Assembly (NCBI GenBank): GCA_023627715.1 | Contig: JAMAHW010000008.1 | Location: 667,061-731,060, forward strand | Source: Periconia sp. R9002 | Lineage: Eukaryota; Ascomycota; Dothideomycetes; Pleosporales; Periconiaceae | Length of the DNA: 64,000 nt | Direction: 5' to 3' | Shown: piece by piece, positions 10,975 through 22,734 of the stretch | Layout: every line of letters starts with the position of its first letter | Position numbering within the stretch: position 1 is the stretch's first letter | Program-made: the position numbers and the translations under genes | The notes under the pieces: generated by a model | Told to the model about the DNA's origin: nothing | The model's input: the letters and a program-made list of their open reading frames with translations, nothing else | Database searches by the model: none

Positions 10975-11011
10975 GGTGGTGGTGGTGGCGGCGGCGGCGC
11001 GGTGGTGGTAG
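10975..11011. repeat. GGT/GGC trinucleotide tract
   Basis: About 37 bp of GGT then GGC then GGT triplets in the likely upstream region of the 200-aa gene. A simple repeat with no coding role seen. Confidence 0.7.
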
Positions 11012-14000
11012 GCAGCAACCAGGGAAAGTGGATGATGAGACGAAAGAAGGACGGAGAAGGAGGGAGAAGCAAGCCGGGGATGAGACGGAGGTACCGGGCG
11101 GAGTGGATTTAAGTAGGATCAGTAAATATTGAGTTATGCGGGTGGTACGAGGATTTTATTGTTAAGTCAGCCCTACTAATAGTATACAAATAATTTATAC
11201 CAAGCAAGTAGGCGGTCGTGGGTAGACTAGAGGAGTGGCACCGGCGACGCGGCGGGCCTGGGCCTCCTTTTAACTTAACCAGCCAGGCGGGCAGCGGAAC
11301 GCAAGCGACTCTTTTACTGCTGAAGAGAGAGTGGAGATTGGGAGAAAAAGAAGGAAGACTAGGGCGGACATTGACTGCTTCGCGGGACGAGAGGACCACG
11401 CGGAAAACCAACCATTGCATCCCTGGATCCTTGCAATGCGAGCGACGGTACCACCCTCCCGGGCCCCCGTCCGTGACCAAGTCATGATTTATCCCGGCCA
11501 CCCATCAGCCTGCAACGCTTTTGGCTATTCTGCTTCTCTGCTGTTGCCCAACGTGGGTCCCCCTATTGGCCCGGAAGCCCTACTAGCTGGCCCTTTTATC
11601 TGACCGCGACAATCAAACATTCAACGCTTGACTCGCACAACACGCCATCCTGCCATCAGATTATAATGTACACAGTGCGCTGGCTGCTGGGGGCCAGGCC
11701 AAAAGACCGTCCGTGACACAGCTTTGTAACGCCATGCATCGCCGCGAACCCCATCTGAATCTCTCAAGAAATAATCAAGACGTTGGTGGGGGGGAAACGT
11801 CTTCTTGGGCTCTTGGGCACGAGGGCGAAACATGTTCCAAGACGTTACCAAGAAGCTCGCGTCCGTCCCACCCGCCATCCCGGCAAATCTAACCACAATC
11901 CATGCTACTGCTCTTGTAGTACGAGCAGAGGCGAAGAGGATGAAGGAGTCGTGACATGCTGCACACGCAGCAGCATTACGGCGCAGTGACAATATCTGAT
12001 CTGACGTTTGAGCCTTTATCAGTCTGCAGGATGCAAACGTGGGCTCTTTGCCGAATCCTGTGTGGTGTGGATTGTTATCTAAAGCCCGGTGCACTGCGTC
12101 GTCCGACACAGAGGTAGCGAGCAGCACAACAGTTTGTTTCCCCGGGGTGGCTGCTAACTAAACATGGCCCGCGGACGAAATTCCCGATGATCGTGTACCC
12201 GTACGAGCTGGGAATAGCCGTCATATGAAGTCATGGCATCCTCGAGACTGCACATCCACCACGTAAAAGAGAAGGTCAGTTCTGGATTCATCAGCCGTCT
12301 CCGTTCCTCGTTGTTGCTCCCCGCAAAGATTTTCAGGAGACCTCTCTCCGTTTGGTTGGGTCACTGTTGGCTACCCAACAGCATTGGAGTAATTACCCGC
12401 GCGCACTGATCTGATTGCATGGTCGCACGGACAACACGCTTCCTGCTTCTCCTTTTTTTTGTCTTTCTTTTTCTTCTGTGCGCTCAAGCATCGGGATCGA
12501 TTACTAGCACGTTTCCTTAACGGCCCGCTGAGAGGTGCACTCGTCTTAGCGGCGGTGAGAAATGCATGCTCGCAACGACAGATCATCACCACCTAGCGCC
12601 TGCATGATAATGATACCGCCGAGTGTGTCTCTCGTCATCGCATGTCAGGAGAAGTAGCCAATGCCATCCCGAAGCAGTGCACCGGTTGCGCGCACGGAAG
12701 CTGGAAAGAGCAACTAACAATCACGACTTTCCGCTTTTAGCCCTGTCGGCAGCCCGACGCTCGGAGCTTTCCACCATGCCTGATAACATTGTCTTTTTTG
12801 GTGGCTTTACAAATCATGGATTACGACGACGGTATACGAGCCTTGGTCAGTCATCTCTGTTCCGTAATCCAAAAAAGCACATGTCAACGCAACCGACGCG
12901 GTCGGTGAGACAAACCAGGTGCAAGCAAGGCGTCTAGGATGATAGCGTTAGCATATCTTTGAATCCAGCACAGCCTCAGCGCCACGAATGGTTCTGATAG
13001 GCCTTCATGCGATGCGCGTACACAGTACATGCATGGATTGTCGTCTAAACTCCCGCCAGCCCTTGGCATTTCTCGGCGTCCTTGGCAACGACCTTTCACC
13101 CCTCACCCTAACCACCAACTTGCACATGATGTGCACAGCACACGATAGGTGTCACGAGACGCTGGCATATCAATCGAAACCGCTCCAACACCGTTTCGCA
13201 CCAGTGGCCCAGCTAGACAATATGTGCCCACCATGAAGCCGAGACTACCTGCTCAAGGGTGAATTCTTGCATCACGAGACCATGGCAGTTCTACTGTTGC
13301 GGGGTATTGTTGTTCATTAGTCTCAGACCGTAGTTCGCACCACCGAACTACAGTTGATGTTGATTCTAGAGGGCCTGAAAATCTAGGACATTATGGTGAA
13401 GCGGCTATAGAGTACCGCTACCATGGCCACTAACTACCCCGCAAACAACAGCTAGTCTCAGGCTCCCAGCCAACCCGGAGCCGCCTGTCCGATACTGTCA
13501 AGTGCCTCTCCTCCACGCTTTGTCAAGAAAGTTTAGATCAACAACTGACCAACGACGCTTCGGTCCGTCTCACCATCTCCAGACAAAAGCTCCGAAACAA
13601 TGCACATTTGTCCGCCTTCTTACCACCCCATAAAACACGACTAGCTTCATCATGCTCTCGCCACCAACTAACAAACCGTCATCATTCTCAACCACCAGGA
13701 TGGATACTTGTATCGGAACGAGACTGCCGGCTCGGCGGAGATTGTCCTCTCCCTTCACTTTCGAATTTGTATCAAACTGTCCTGGGTCTGCACATGATGA
13801 GTAGGAGCGTGTACCGACGTTGGGGCCGATCAATTCACTTCGTTGTTCGCTACAAGTTTCTCTCCTCAACATAAATCACCGTCTACTCGCCAAATCTTGT
13901 TTCGCTTGCATACCGCTCGTATACATTGCCATGTTTTGTGCATATGTCCATCCCTGTGTTGGACGCAATTCTGATCTTTTACCGTAACAACTAGGTCCAA

Positions 14001-15452
14001 CAACAAGACGCAGCGAAAATCACTGGATCACGCCTCCGCGGTCAGCTCGCTCCTGCAGGTCAAGAAGGCTTGGTATTCCTTGGCGAGCTATAGACTCCTC
14101 TTTCCAAAGCAATGGTATCCTAGCTTTCCAAGTTCCGGGGAGGAGTCGTGTCGAATGGCATGTCGAAACCGTCCACCGCCCTCTACGTCTCACCGACCGA
14201 TGTCAGTATCTAGTCGCTCTGTCTTCCATTCTCGTCCGGTCTGTATGGAGTCCATCTACAGTCCCGGGACCTATCAATTCATGCGTACTCCTCGAAGTCC
14301 TCGGGAAAAACTTGGCCAGTCAGAAAGCAGAGAGATGCTCTCGTGCCTCCATTTCATCCAACTTTATAGGGCTTACTTAACCTAAGCAGCACACAAAAAG
14401 TCATTCTTGTAGCACGACTTTGTATTGGTACCTTTCATATGTTCTCTCCAAACATCCACAAACATGATCATATATGCAGCTAATCGCGGCTCCTGAATTC
14501 CTCAACAACACCACAGTATCTCCAATCAAACTCCACCCCAAAGACCCGTCCCCGCTTTCCACCGCATACACGCACGAGCTCGTATAACGGCAAATGTCAT
14601 AGGTATACCACCGTGCCATCCTATGAACCCTGCTGCGGGTGCCGAGCTTCTTATTGTATGCGCATGTGTTGGGGATGCTACGGTGGCGTCGTAGCAGTAT
14701 GACAGGGCTATCGATGCTATAGAGAAACGTGCTCAATTCACTGCGGTTTACGTAAATCGTGTTGTTCAAGTACGCGTATGCTGATCTTATCAGCGATGGA
14801 ATAGCAAGTAGGGCGAGTGAGAGGGTGATCGGTGAGTAGGAGCTGGGTTTGGATGCTACTGTTGCCCTACATGGAACGGCGTAGGTCCTTGGGGGATGCA
14901 GTAAGTAGAGTCGGTCACACGCCTGGTAGATCCGTGTATTCCTCGTAGTTTGTCTTGGATAGCAAAAAGCTTGAACCGTGCCTACGCTCTTTTCCTCTAT
15001 CAGCCGATCAAATGAACATTTTCTCCAGCCGTTGTTAAAAAATAAACTCCCAAAAACAGTGTGCTTAATACCCTCACCACTTTCGTATCCTTCACGTAAC
15101 CCCCCGTGTACGTTCGTTCAATCAGTTAATATGAATCATCCCATACCCTAAAAACCTATTTCCCACTTCTTGCTTCCTCAATCAAACCCTATCCAAGTAA
15201 ATCCTAACTTTTTCCTACTCGACTCTACTCTACTTTTCTCTATAGTTCCATCAATATTCCTCCACTTCAGCCATATCCTTTAGGGTCAGTATACTGTTTA
15301 TATCAAAGCCACCGATCATTCCTCTCTCAGTGCTGATTACCATCGCAATGACCCACCTGACTGTACTTAACCAATCTATAATACACGGCACAAAGTAAAA
15401 ACACAATACCATCCGCCCATCCCCTCTCTTTCTAGATATAACATACGCAGAC

Positions 15453-15454
<2 letters not shown>

Positions 15455-15484
<30 letters not shown>
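15455..15484. repeat. (AC)15 microsatellite
   Basis: Thirty bases of perfect AC dinucleotide repeat in gene-free DNA. Confidence 0.95.
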
Positions 15485-15486
<2 letters not shown>

Positions 15487-16153
15487 TGCCCATCTCCCTC
15501 CCACCGTCCGTCCGTCCATCCATATCATCCCTTCCACAAACACTTCACATATCCACCCCAATCCATCCATCTACCCTGCCCATCCCTTTCCCACAAAACA
15601 GAAAACCAAAAGAAAACAAAAACAAAATCCACATCTCCTCACAACAACCCTTCCCTCCCCTTCCTTCATGCTTCCCCTGTAGAAGAACGAAGCTCTCACT
15701 AAACCAGAAGAATATAAAGAATGCATCCCATATCTAACCCTAAACCTAACCACCAAACTTACAAATCCTCCTCTCCTCCCCTCTCCCCCTCTCATCTATC
15801 CCCCCACCAAAAAAACAACACCAGTACCAAACGCGTAGATCCGACCATAAACACTAAACAAAGGAAACACTACATTACCAACATACATCTATACACACAG
15901 AGAGTGTTCATCATTCTACCACCCAGCACCACCCCTCCCCCCTTCCTCCCTCCCTCTTTTATATTTATTCGACGTAAGAAACCCCCTCCCCTCCCCTCCC
16001 CTCCCCTTCCCATAATTCGAAAAAATAGAAAAAAGAATCGGTTAGGGTGGTGTACCGAATTAACACGTTAATTAATGATGATGAGTGTGTTACTTTAGTT
16101 TCCTAGCTGGGTCCAAATTGGATAGATATGATTTCACCTACCTACCTATGTAC

Positions 16154-16168
16154 GGGGGGGGGGGGGGG
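16154..16168. repeat. G15 homopolymer
   Basis: Fifteen consecutive G on the plus strand in gene-free DNA. The exact length may be affected by sequencing. Confidence 0.9.
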
Positions 16169-16495
16169 TAGGATCCGCAAATCAAGAAATTGAATTAAAC
16201 ATATGATTTGTACAGGGAGATAGTTGATAGCAGGAGGTATGTTGTTAGGCAGCAGAGGGGTTTCTGCCTTGCTTGTGCGTTCGTTTGTTTGCTAGGATTA
16301 CGAGTATGATTACGATGAGTAAGATAGTTGCTTGGTAGTGTTGGTGAGGATAGTAAGTAACTCATCTTCTGATGTGCGGCACGTCCTTGTGCGTGTGTAT
16401 GTATGTAAGTAGGTACGGAAGGGGGGAGGAAGGGGGGAGGAAGGGGAAGAAGTGTGCTGTTTAGTCTTTGCGTTTGGTATCTATAGACAGGAGGG

Positions 16496-16511
16496 TATAT
16501 ATATATATATA
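16496..16511. repeat. TA dinucleotide repeat
   Basis: Short perfect TA run in gene-free DNA. No promoter role can be assigned because no gene lies directly downstream on either strand. Confidence 0.8.
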
Positions 16512-17019
16512 TTTATGCGTGTGTGTGTCCCTGCGCCCTCGCCCAACTCAAGTGAGCTAGGTAGCTACCAGGGACTCGGTTTATCGATTTGGCCTCACCT
16601 ACTTATCCACGCAATGTACACCTCTCACGAAACCTCGTAGAGACATACACACGCACACGAACAAAGACAGAAAGAAAGACGGATGAAGAGATTTTGTTAT
16701 CCCCCCTCTCTGAAAAAAAGTAAATATAAATGATAAAAGATGCCAATTTACTATCCCCATGGAGTCAAATGACTACTATATGCTTATAAATCCATGCATC
16801 CCCTGCCCTCTCCGATCCAGTCTGTCCCGTCCTGTCCCGTCCCCCTTCTCCGACTCCTCCTCAACTATAGCGATGAAAATCGATTAAGTACATAAATTAT
16901 TGTGTATGGGACCGTATCACACTGCACTGCACACCTACCAGAACGAACATGAATGCGAATACGAAAGAAAAGAAGATCAAATACTTGAAATAAGAAGGAT
17001 AATAAAAAACACTGAACGC

Positions 17020-17436
17020 CTATCTCCTACTCTTATGATACGCGACATCAAACTGCAACAACCCATCCCAGATACTCCCTTTCCGTTCCCTAGGAGGATT
17101 GGTGGGAGGAGGAGGAGGCGGTTGAGCATTCTTCTTACTCGGACTGCCTAGGGTCGCGGATGAACTCGCCATTCTCGAGACATCATGCAAGCTGGTATTC
17201 ATTCTGGATTTGCTGGGGGATGTGTTGGGTGTGGTCCCGCTACCTGGGGCTCCTCCTCCTCTCAAGATAGCGCTGCTTGGACCACCACCGCCGCTGGCAC
17301 TGCTGCTGGGATTGTACGCGCCAGGTAACGGTTGTTTACGCGGGGATGAAGAGGATGATTTTCGACGGCCATAGAAGGAAGAGTGGTAAAGTGATCGAGC
17401 CAAATGGTCATCCTGGAGGAACGGGTCAGCATGCAT
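17020..17436 (-). CDS. 138-aa Ser/Pro-rich ORF behind ATG11, unknown
   Basis: Open frame from ATG 17436 giving 138 residues. It starts MHADPFLQDDHLARSLYHSS, then is Ser/Lys/Gly/Pro-rich with a PPPPPPTNPPRERKG stretch, and ends SIWDGLLQFDVAYHKSRR. The ordered ends flanking a low-complexity centre look like a real protein, but I recognise no family. It lies on the ATG11 strand only 49 nt after the ATG11 stop, in another frame, so an ATG11 3' UTR would overlap it. It may be a separate gene, a downstream cistron, or an alternative ATG11 3' exon: the CAG before GAT GAC CAT (residue 9 onward) could be an acceptor. The frame also stays open upstream through FGLYKLEPSKHARRAH. Confidence 0.45.
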   Translation of the reverse strand: MHADPFLQDDHLARSLYHSSFYGRRKSSSSSPRKQPLPGAYNPSSSASGGGGPSSAILRGGGAPGSGTTPNTSPSKSRMNTSLHDVSRMASSSATLGSPSKKNAQPPPPPPTNPPRERKGSIWDGLLQFDVAYHKSRR

Positions 17437-17485
17437 GTGCGCGCGACGAGCGTGTTTGGAGGGCTCAAGTTTGTAGAGGCCAAAC

Positions 17486-20400
17486 CTAAGGTCCCCATAA
17501 AAGGTCCTTCCGCACCTCTTCGTGGCCAGGAGCAGCGGTGACAGCTTCCTCGCTCTCTCGCAAATGGCTGGGTCCTGGTCCGGCGGCAGGACTGGGGCCC
17601 CTCGTTGCCGAATTGGAGGCCGTTCCCGGATTTGCGCTGTCCGGGAGGATCTCGGTGGAGTTGCGGGCGCCGACTAGTGGGGCGCTCTTCTTGCTGTTGC
17701 CGCTGCTGCGGCGGCTGTCGAGGGATTTCCCGAGAGTCTTGGCTGGGTCGTTGGAGGATTTCTTCTTGGTGGGTTCCATTTGGCCTTGTCCGGTCACCCG
17801 CGCGCTTGCCACGGTGGTCTTGCCTAGACCTGGTGTGCCCGGTGCGCCGGATTTCTCTTCGGCAGCGTCCAGTAGATACCATCGCAAGCCGTCGGAAAGC
17901 TCAAAGGGATTGTCATCCTCGAAAGATAAGGCGCTGTTGGAGGCAATTGAACGCCCGTCCATTGAAGCTCTTGCCGTAGAGTCCATGGTCTTGGAAAGAT
18001 CCACAACGCGCTCTTCGATTTTCGAAATGCGTGCAACCAGCCATTCCCGTCCATGGAGCCTGTGTGAGTCTTGTTCGCGGAGGAAGTAGTGGGGTGCTCC
18101 GACGTTGAAAGCAGCCCACGGACGCGTGGCTTGGTTGCGTGTGGGCAGGAATAGGGCGAGATCACCTTCTTTGAATGATCGGTAGGCAATCTTGTCGTGC
18201 CCTTCAGCCTGGAATCGATGTGACTTCTCCCGATAAACACGCATTTCACGCTGATATTTCCGTGCCGTGTGCTCGATATCTCGCATGCGCTTTGCAACCG
18301 CATCACCAAAGACATCCAGATCAAATCGGTTTAGATTGTCAATGAGCTCATGATAACGTCGATCCTCTTGCTCTGGATCCGCTGACTCTGGCCATTGCAA
18401 AAATGAGAGGTTGAGAGGACTCTCGGAATGTTTGAAAGGCGTTGGCGAAGGCGTTGTTACACTTCGACCAAGTCCATGATCGCTCAAAGTCGTGCTGTTG
18501 CTCACCTTGGAGGCACGTTGCAGAGCCATCTGACCATCTTCATAGGTGATTGCGAAGCCAAGTGACTCCACAAGGCCCACCAGCCGGTCTTGTTGAAGAT
18601 ATAGTCGTTTGCTGAGTTCTTTTGCTCGAGTCTGGCGTTCGTGGGTTCTTGAAGAATCGAACTCTTCATACTTGAGCACCTTTTTCTGGAGATGCATAAG
18701 CTCGACATCGAGGCTATTTGAATGGGACTTTGTTTCAGCAAGTTCCACTTGCAGTCGTCCAACTTTGGCTTCCTCTTCTTCGACGCGCTTCCGCAGCGCT
18801 TCGGAGCCAGTCTCTCCTTCAGCGAATTTGGCTCTGAGGTCTCGTAGATGACCGCGCTCCTCGTCAAGTTCAGCAGTGATTGAAGCGACCTTTGCCTTTT
18901 CTCTCTCCAGTTGCTCTCGCAGTGCAAAAGACGCATCTTTCTCGAGCGAGAGCTTTGACTTGAGATCTGTTTCTTGCTCATGAGCCATGGCACGGGTATT
19001 CTCGTTTTCCGTCTTCGCTACGGCAATGGCTTGCTGAAGTTCTCGCTGGTAATTGGAAGATCGAGTCGCGAGGTCTTCCAACTGCGTTAAGAGCTCCTCT
19101 GTGTTACTCGGCGCGGGCCTGTCCGGTGAGAGTTGCTGGAAAACAGCTGAGAGTGATTCTGCTTGCCGATTCGTTGCCTTTTTGTATTGCTGTATTTCTG
19201 TTTCAAGCTGGCTGATGTGCTCCGCGGCCTGCTTCCCCTGAGCAGCAGCTTCTTTCCGGATGTTCTCGATTTCCGCAAGCAGGTCGTGAATCTTTGTATC
19301 AACCCCAGTGCGTTCGTTGTCGCGGCTGCCCAAGATACGATCAAGCTCGTCCTCGGCTTCTTCGATCCTGCCCTTGTAAGTTTGTATCTCCTCCTCCAGC
19401 GACCGTCTCTCGTTGGCAAACTCTCTCTGTTGAGCCTTCATATTATCCATGATCTCCTCTTTCATAGACTTTGCTTCCTGGGCATGTCGCCTCAGCTCTT
19501 CATCGTCGTCTCTCTTATTCTGTACCTCTCTTTCTAAGGTAGCCCGGGCTTCTTTCTCAGCCGAAAGCTCCTGCTCCAGTCGTACGATACGTCGTTTGTC
19601 TTCTTGGCCTTGGTGGTTCGAATATCGTCGAGATGATATTGACGACCTACGGGAATGGTCTACCAAAGGGCTCGGAGAGGGTGCGTCTATAGTGGGTGTT
19701 GAGGGGTCAGCCGGGCTTTGTGGGCCAAAAGATGGGGGACCACCGCCAATCGACAGCCTGCTGACATGTGTTTGCCGATGGAGTAAGTCTTCCAGGCGCC
19801 GGACTCTGCTTTTGTGTCCCTTTAGCTCATCTTCAAGCTTCGTGTTTGCCTCTCTTAGAACCCGGACCTCATCATCTCCACGAAGCATCAACTGGGAACC
19901 TTTGCCGAATGCAGGCTCGTGTACACTGCCCATTTTGAAATTTTTTGCTCGTTTGATCTGTTGTTTGGTAGGTCTGTCCAATTCCTTAATGGCTTGTCCA
20001 AGGGCTTCGGCCTCTGTAGTCTGGCTATCAAGGCCCTGGAGTATTTTTAAATATTCAGCGAGATTCTCTCGTGTGACAGTAGGCCATTTGCTCTTCTCCG
20101 GTTGGACATTCAACTCAAAGCCAAGGCCACTCCCTTGTACAAGGTCAAGATTGACGACATCTGCGATAGGCTTGAGCCACCTTTTTCTTCGACGCTCTTC
20201 TTCTTCTTGGAATGTAGCCATTTCTTCAGCAAGAGAGGAGGTGTCTTTCTCCATTTTTTCCATCCATTCGCGTCGTCGAACGGCTTCAACAAGAAGCGTG
20301 CCATAAACATAGGGTAATCTTCCAACAAGGGAAATTAGCTCGAAAGCAGCAACACCTTCCTGTGGAATGCTAATTGCCTCGACTTCCCCGTTCATGTTCG

Positions 20401-21588
20401 AAATGACCGACTCGATGTTGGCGATTCCGCGCATGCTGTCGATGGCGTTTTGCACGGCATAGTTCTTTTGTTCTATCGATCGACGTACGAGATCGCTCAT
20501 TTCAATGCAATATTCTTTGATGCTGGGAAGGAAATTCCGAGTGTGTAAAAGCGCCATTTTCGAAACCTGAGCCACCGATTTTGGATTTGCTGGAAGTCCC
20601 ATGATGTGTTCCAAATCAGATTCCACCTTGTTAACCACCGCCTCAATCTCGTTGTATAAGCGCTGAGTCTCTTCGGAGTCTTCTCCCAGCGACCGACTCT
20701 GACTCTGATCGACTGCGCCCAGGAGTTCCCTGTAGTCCGCAGTGACTTTTTCCAATTGCGTACCCATGCCTGCTACACGTTTGCCAAACGTCTCGCGTAC
20801 CTTCTTGCTGGTCGCTGTTGCTTTTCTCAAAGATTCACGATCCATAAAATCTTGAAGCGAAGATGATGGGTTCGGCGACTGTTTCCGGCCACCTTGTGGT
20901 GTCTGTGTTGGGCGTACACCCTTGGAGAGGAACTGTATGAATTCTGGATTTGCAGGTATGACCCCCAGTTGACCATAATCAACTTCCAATCGCCGCACAT
21001 TGTCCACGGCTTCTTTCTCGACTCCATCAAACCACTCTTTCACTTCGCGATATTTCTGCTCTAACTGGCGTATGTGTGAGTCATGATTTCCGACGGCGAT
21101 TTGTGTAGCCTTGTCTATTGTGGCTTGCTCTGTGAAGTATTGGAAGGCTTCCTGGGACATGGCGTGCGATTTCTCGAGGACGGCGAAAGCCCAGTCGCGG
21201 CGGGTCTGGAATAATTTCTGCCATTCTCGAAGATCGGAATTGTTTTCGAGGATGTTCGGGGCATCGTCGGGTGTGAAGGTATCTGGTAGTGGAATGGGCG
21301 AAGCATTTGGGGATTTTCCGCCGAAAGATAGTTCGCGATCATACACGAATATCTCTTTCTAGAAGAGCCCATTAGTGATTTCCAATGCCGCAGGCGGTAG
21401 CTACCAACCTCGGTCAGTAATAGCTGCAGCTTGACATGTTTGCCTTGCGAGGTGAGAAGAATCTGGAGATCCCTTGGAATCCCAGTGACTTCGGCGATCC
21501 ACTGCTTCAAGCTTTCGATGGAGTTGAAGCTGACGGGATCAGCGTCGAGGCGCTGGCCTGTATGGGCTACAGCAATCTGCAGCGACAT
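17486..21588 (-). CDS. ATG11: autophagy scaffold protein Atg11
   Basis: Large coiled-coil scaffold of selective autophagy. It binds cargo receptors and the Atg1 kinase at the site of phagophore assembly next to the vacuole. Exon 1 is 21588-21409 and exon 2 is 21358-17486, with a 50-nt intron holding a good branch site (CACTAATG) and TAG acceptor. The product is 1350 aa, usual for the family. The N-terminus MSLQIAVAHTGQRL is typical. Residues about 90-560 form the Atg17-like helical region (LREWQKLFQTRRDWAFAVLE), a long coiled coil follows to about residue 970, and the conserved Atg11 C-terminal domain includes YFLREQDSHR, WLVARISKIEERVVDL and NPFELSDGLRWYLLDA. The tail is Ser/Pro-rich and ends VRKDLLWGP. 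It is transcribed divergently from the CENP-H gene. Confidence 0.94.
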
Positions 21589-21857
21589 AAGGGACGTCCT
21601 CCGCCTGGGCTGGAAGGATGCGCCTGTTTAGTGCAGGAACAAAGTAAATAGAAGAAGCTCAAGGCAGCGGGAGTAATGGGCGGCGGCATCAGGTACAACA
21701 CGCCAAGCCTCACTTGGCTGCAGGGATATAGTGCACGAGCCTCAACCTTATGACGGTATTCCTTGACTGTTTAGAGACGCGCTATCTCTTGTCAGATGGA
21801 CAAACAGAGACATCCAAGTGAACAGAGATTTGATAAACTGGCTGATCTACGCACATT
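21589..21857. promoter_or_regulatory. bidirectional promoter ATG11/CENP-H
   Basis: 269 bp between the divergent starts of ATG11 and the CENP-H homologue, so both promoters and leaders must share this DNA. No convincing TATA box or known site stands out. Confidence 0.6.
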
Positions 21858-22734
21858 ATGGCTGCCACCAGCGATATTATCATGACCGATGGAGCTGCCG
21901 AGGCAAGGACCACTGCATCAGACCTTTCTAGCTTGCTCCACACGCCGCATAGTGACGCGTTCGCGTTTTCTGATCTTGAGGAGCGCGTACTGCAGCTGTA
22001 CGATCAACTCCGGGAACTCGAGTTGCAAAGGAGCCTCGTCAGGGCACACGAGTCCGGTTCGTCACATGACCGTTGAAAAGATGAATCATAACAAACATGA
22101 ATATTAATCCTTTTGCAGCTCATGTGCCTGACACATCGACGCTATCAGATGATGAAGTGCAAGAACAGCTGATCACGGCGCAGCGGGATGCCATGGACGC
22201 GAAGGCCAAGTTCGAAATTCGAAACAGGATAACGCACAATGCTCTCGTGATGGACCCTATATTAAAGGCTGTGCATGGAGGCGAAGACACTGACCTTGTC
22301 GAAAAGTGAGTAAGATTGGGGGTTGCTTCATCGATAGTTCTAACATCGCACACCACAGGCGCATGCTGCCTCTCATTCGTGAGAGCGATACACTATCTAT
22401 GGTGCACGGATCGTTGTCGTCACAACTTGCATCGACGACGCGGGCTTTGAGTGAGGCAGAGCAGGGCAACATGAAGGCTAACAAAGACAACGGCGATTTG
22501 TCTCGGACGTATCTTGCGCTCGCCGAGGATTTAAAAGGACAGTCGACGGAAGATATCCAAGACCCTCAACTACGCGGCCAGATGCAGATGGCGGAGAAAG
22601 AACTCAAGGACTCACGCAAGAGAATGAGGACTTTAAAGGGAGTTCTCTCCGCCATGATTGTGGGCAGCGGTATCAATTGGGCTGAAGATGAGGTTTTGCG
22701 GGAGCTTGTGATGGATGACGAAGAAGACAGTTGA
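21858..22734 (+). CDS. centromere protein H homologue
   Basis: Inner-kinetochore protein of the constitutive centromere network (CENP-H; yeast Mcm16, fission-yeast Fta3). Exons are 21858-22056, 22119-22305 and 22359-22734 with introns of 62 and 53 nt; the joins keep frame (ESG/AHVPD, VEK/RMLP) and give 253 aa. The protein is mostly helical with coiled-coil character. The C-terminal RTLKGVLSAMIVGSGINWAE, followed by DEVLRELVM, matches the conserved end of CENP-H, where vertebrate proteins have a comparable GSxVNWAED block. The acidic tail ends DDEEDS. The start is the first ATG after the shared promoter. The assignment rests on the C-terminal motif; the N-terminus is less diagnostic. Confidence 0.82.

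Larger units (their letters stand above)
10425..17019. other. 6.6-kb region without a supportable gene
   Basis: Upstream of the 200-aa gene and downstream of the 138-aa ORF. The first 0.7 kb probably holds the promoter and leader of the 200-aa gene and includes a GGT/GGC run (10975-11011). From 11.1 to 14.8 kb the DNA is of mixed composition without the AT skew of RIP-damaged repeats, and its open frames show no family match or splice logic. From 15 to 17 kb it is rich in C/T and A/C tracts with an (AC)15 microsatellite, a G15 run and a TA repeat. No tRNA or transposase motif was found. Non-coding RNA is possible but not visible. Confidence 0.55.

Noticed and set aside
11100..14800. RIP-mutated transposon
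   Set aside because: No AT skew, TIRs, LTRs or transposase/reverse-transcriptase motifs seen in any frame.
15735..15751. Telomere-like TAACCCTAAACCTAACC
   Set aside because: Only two to three imperfect TTAGGG-type units; too short for an interstitial telomere and expected by chance in C/A-rich DNA.
18502..20306. Long open frames opposite or out of frame within ATG11
   Set aside because: Shadows of the ATG11 coding sequence without independent protein features.
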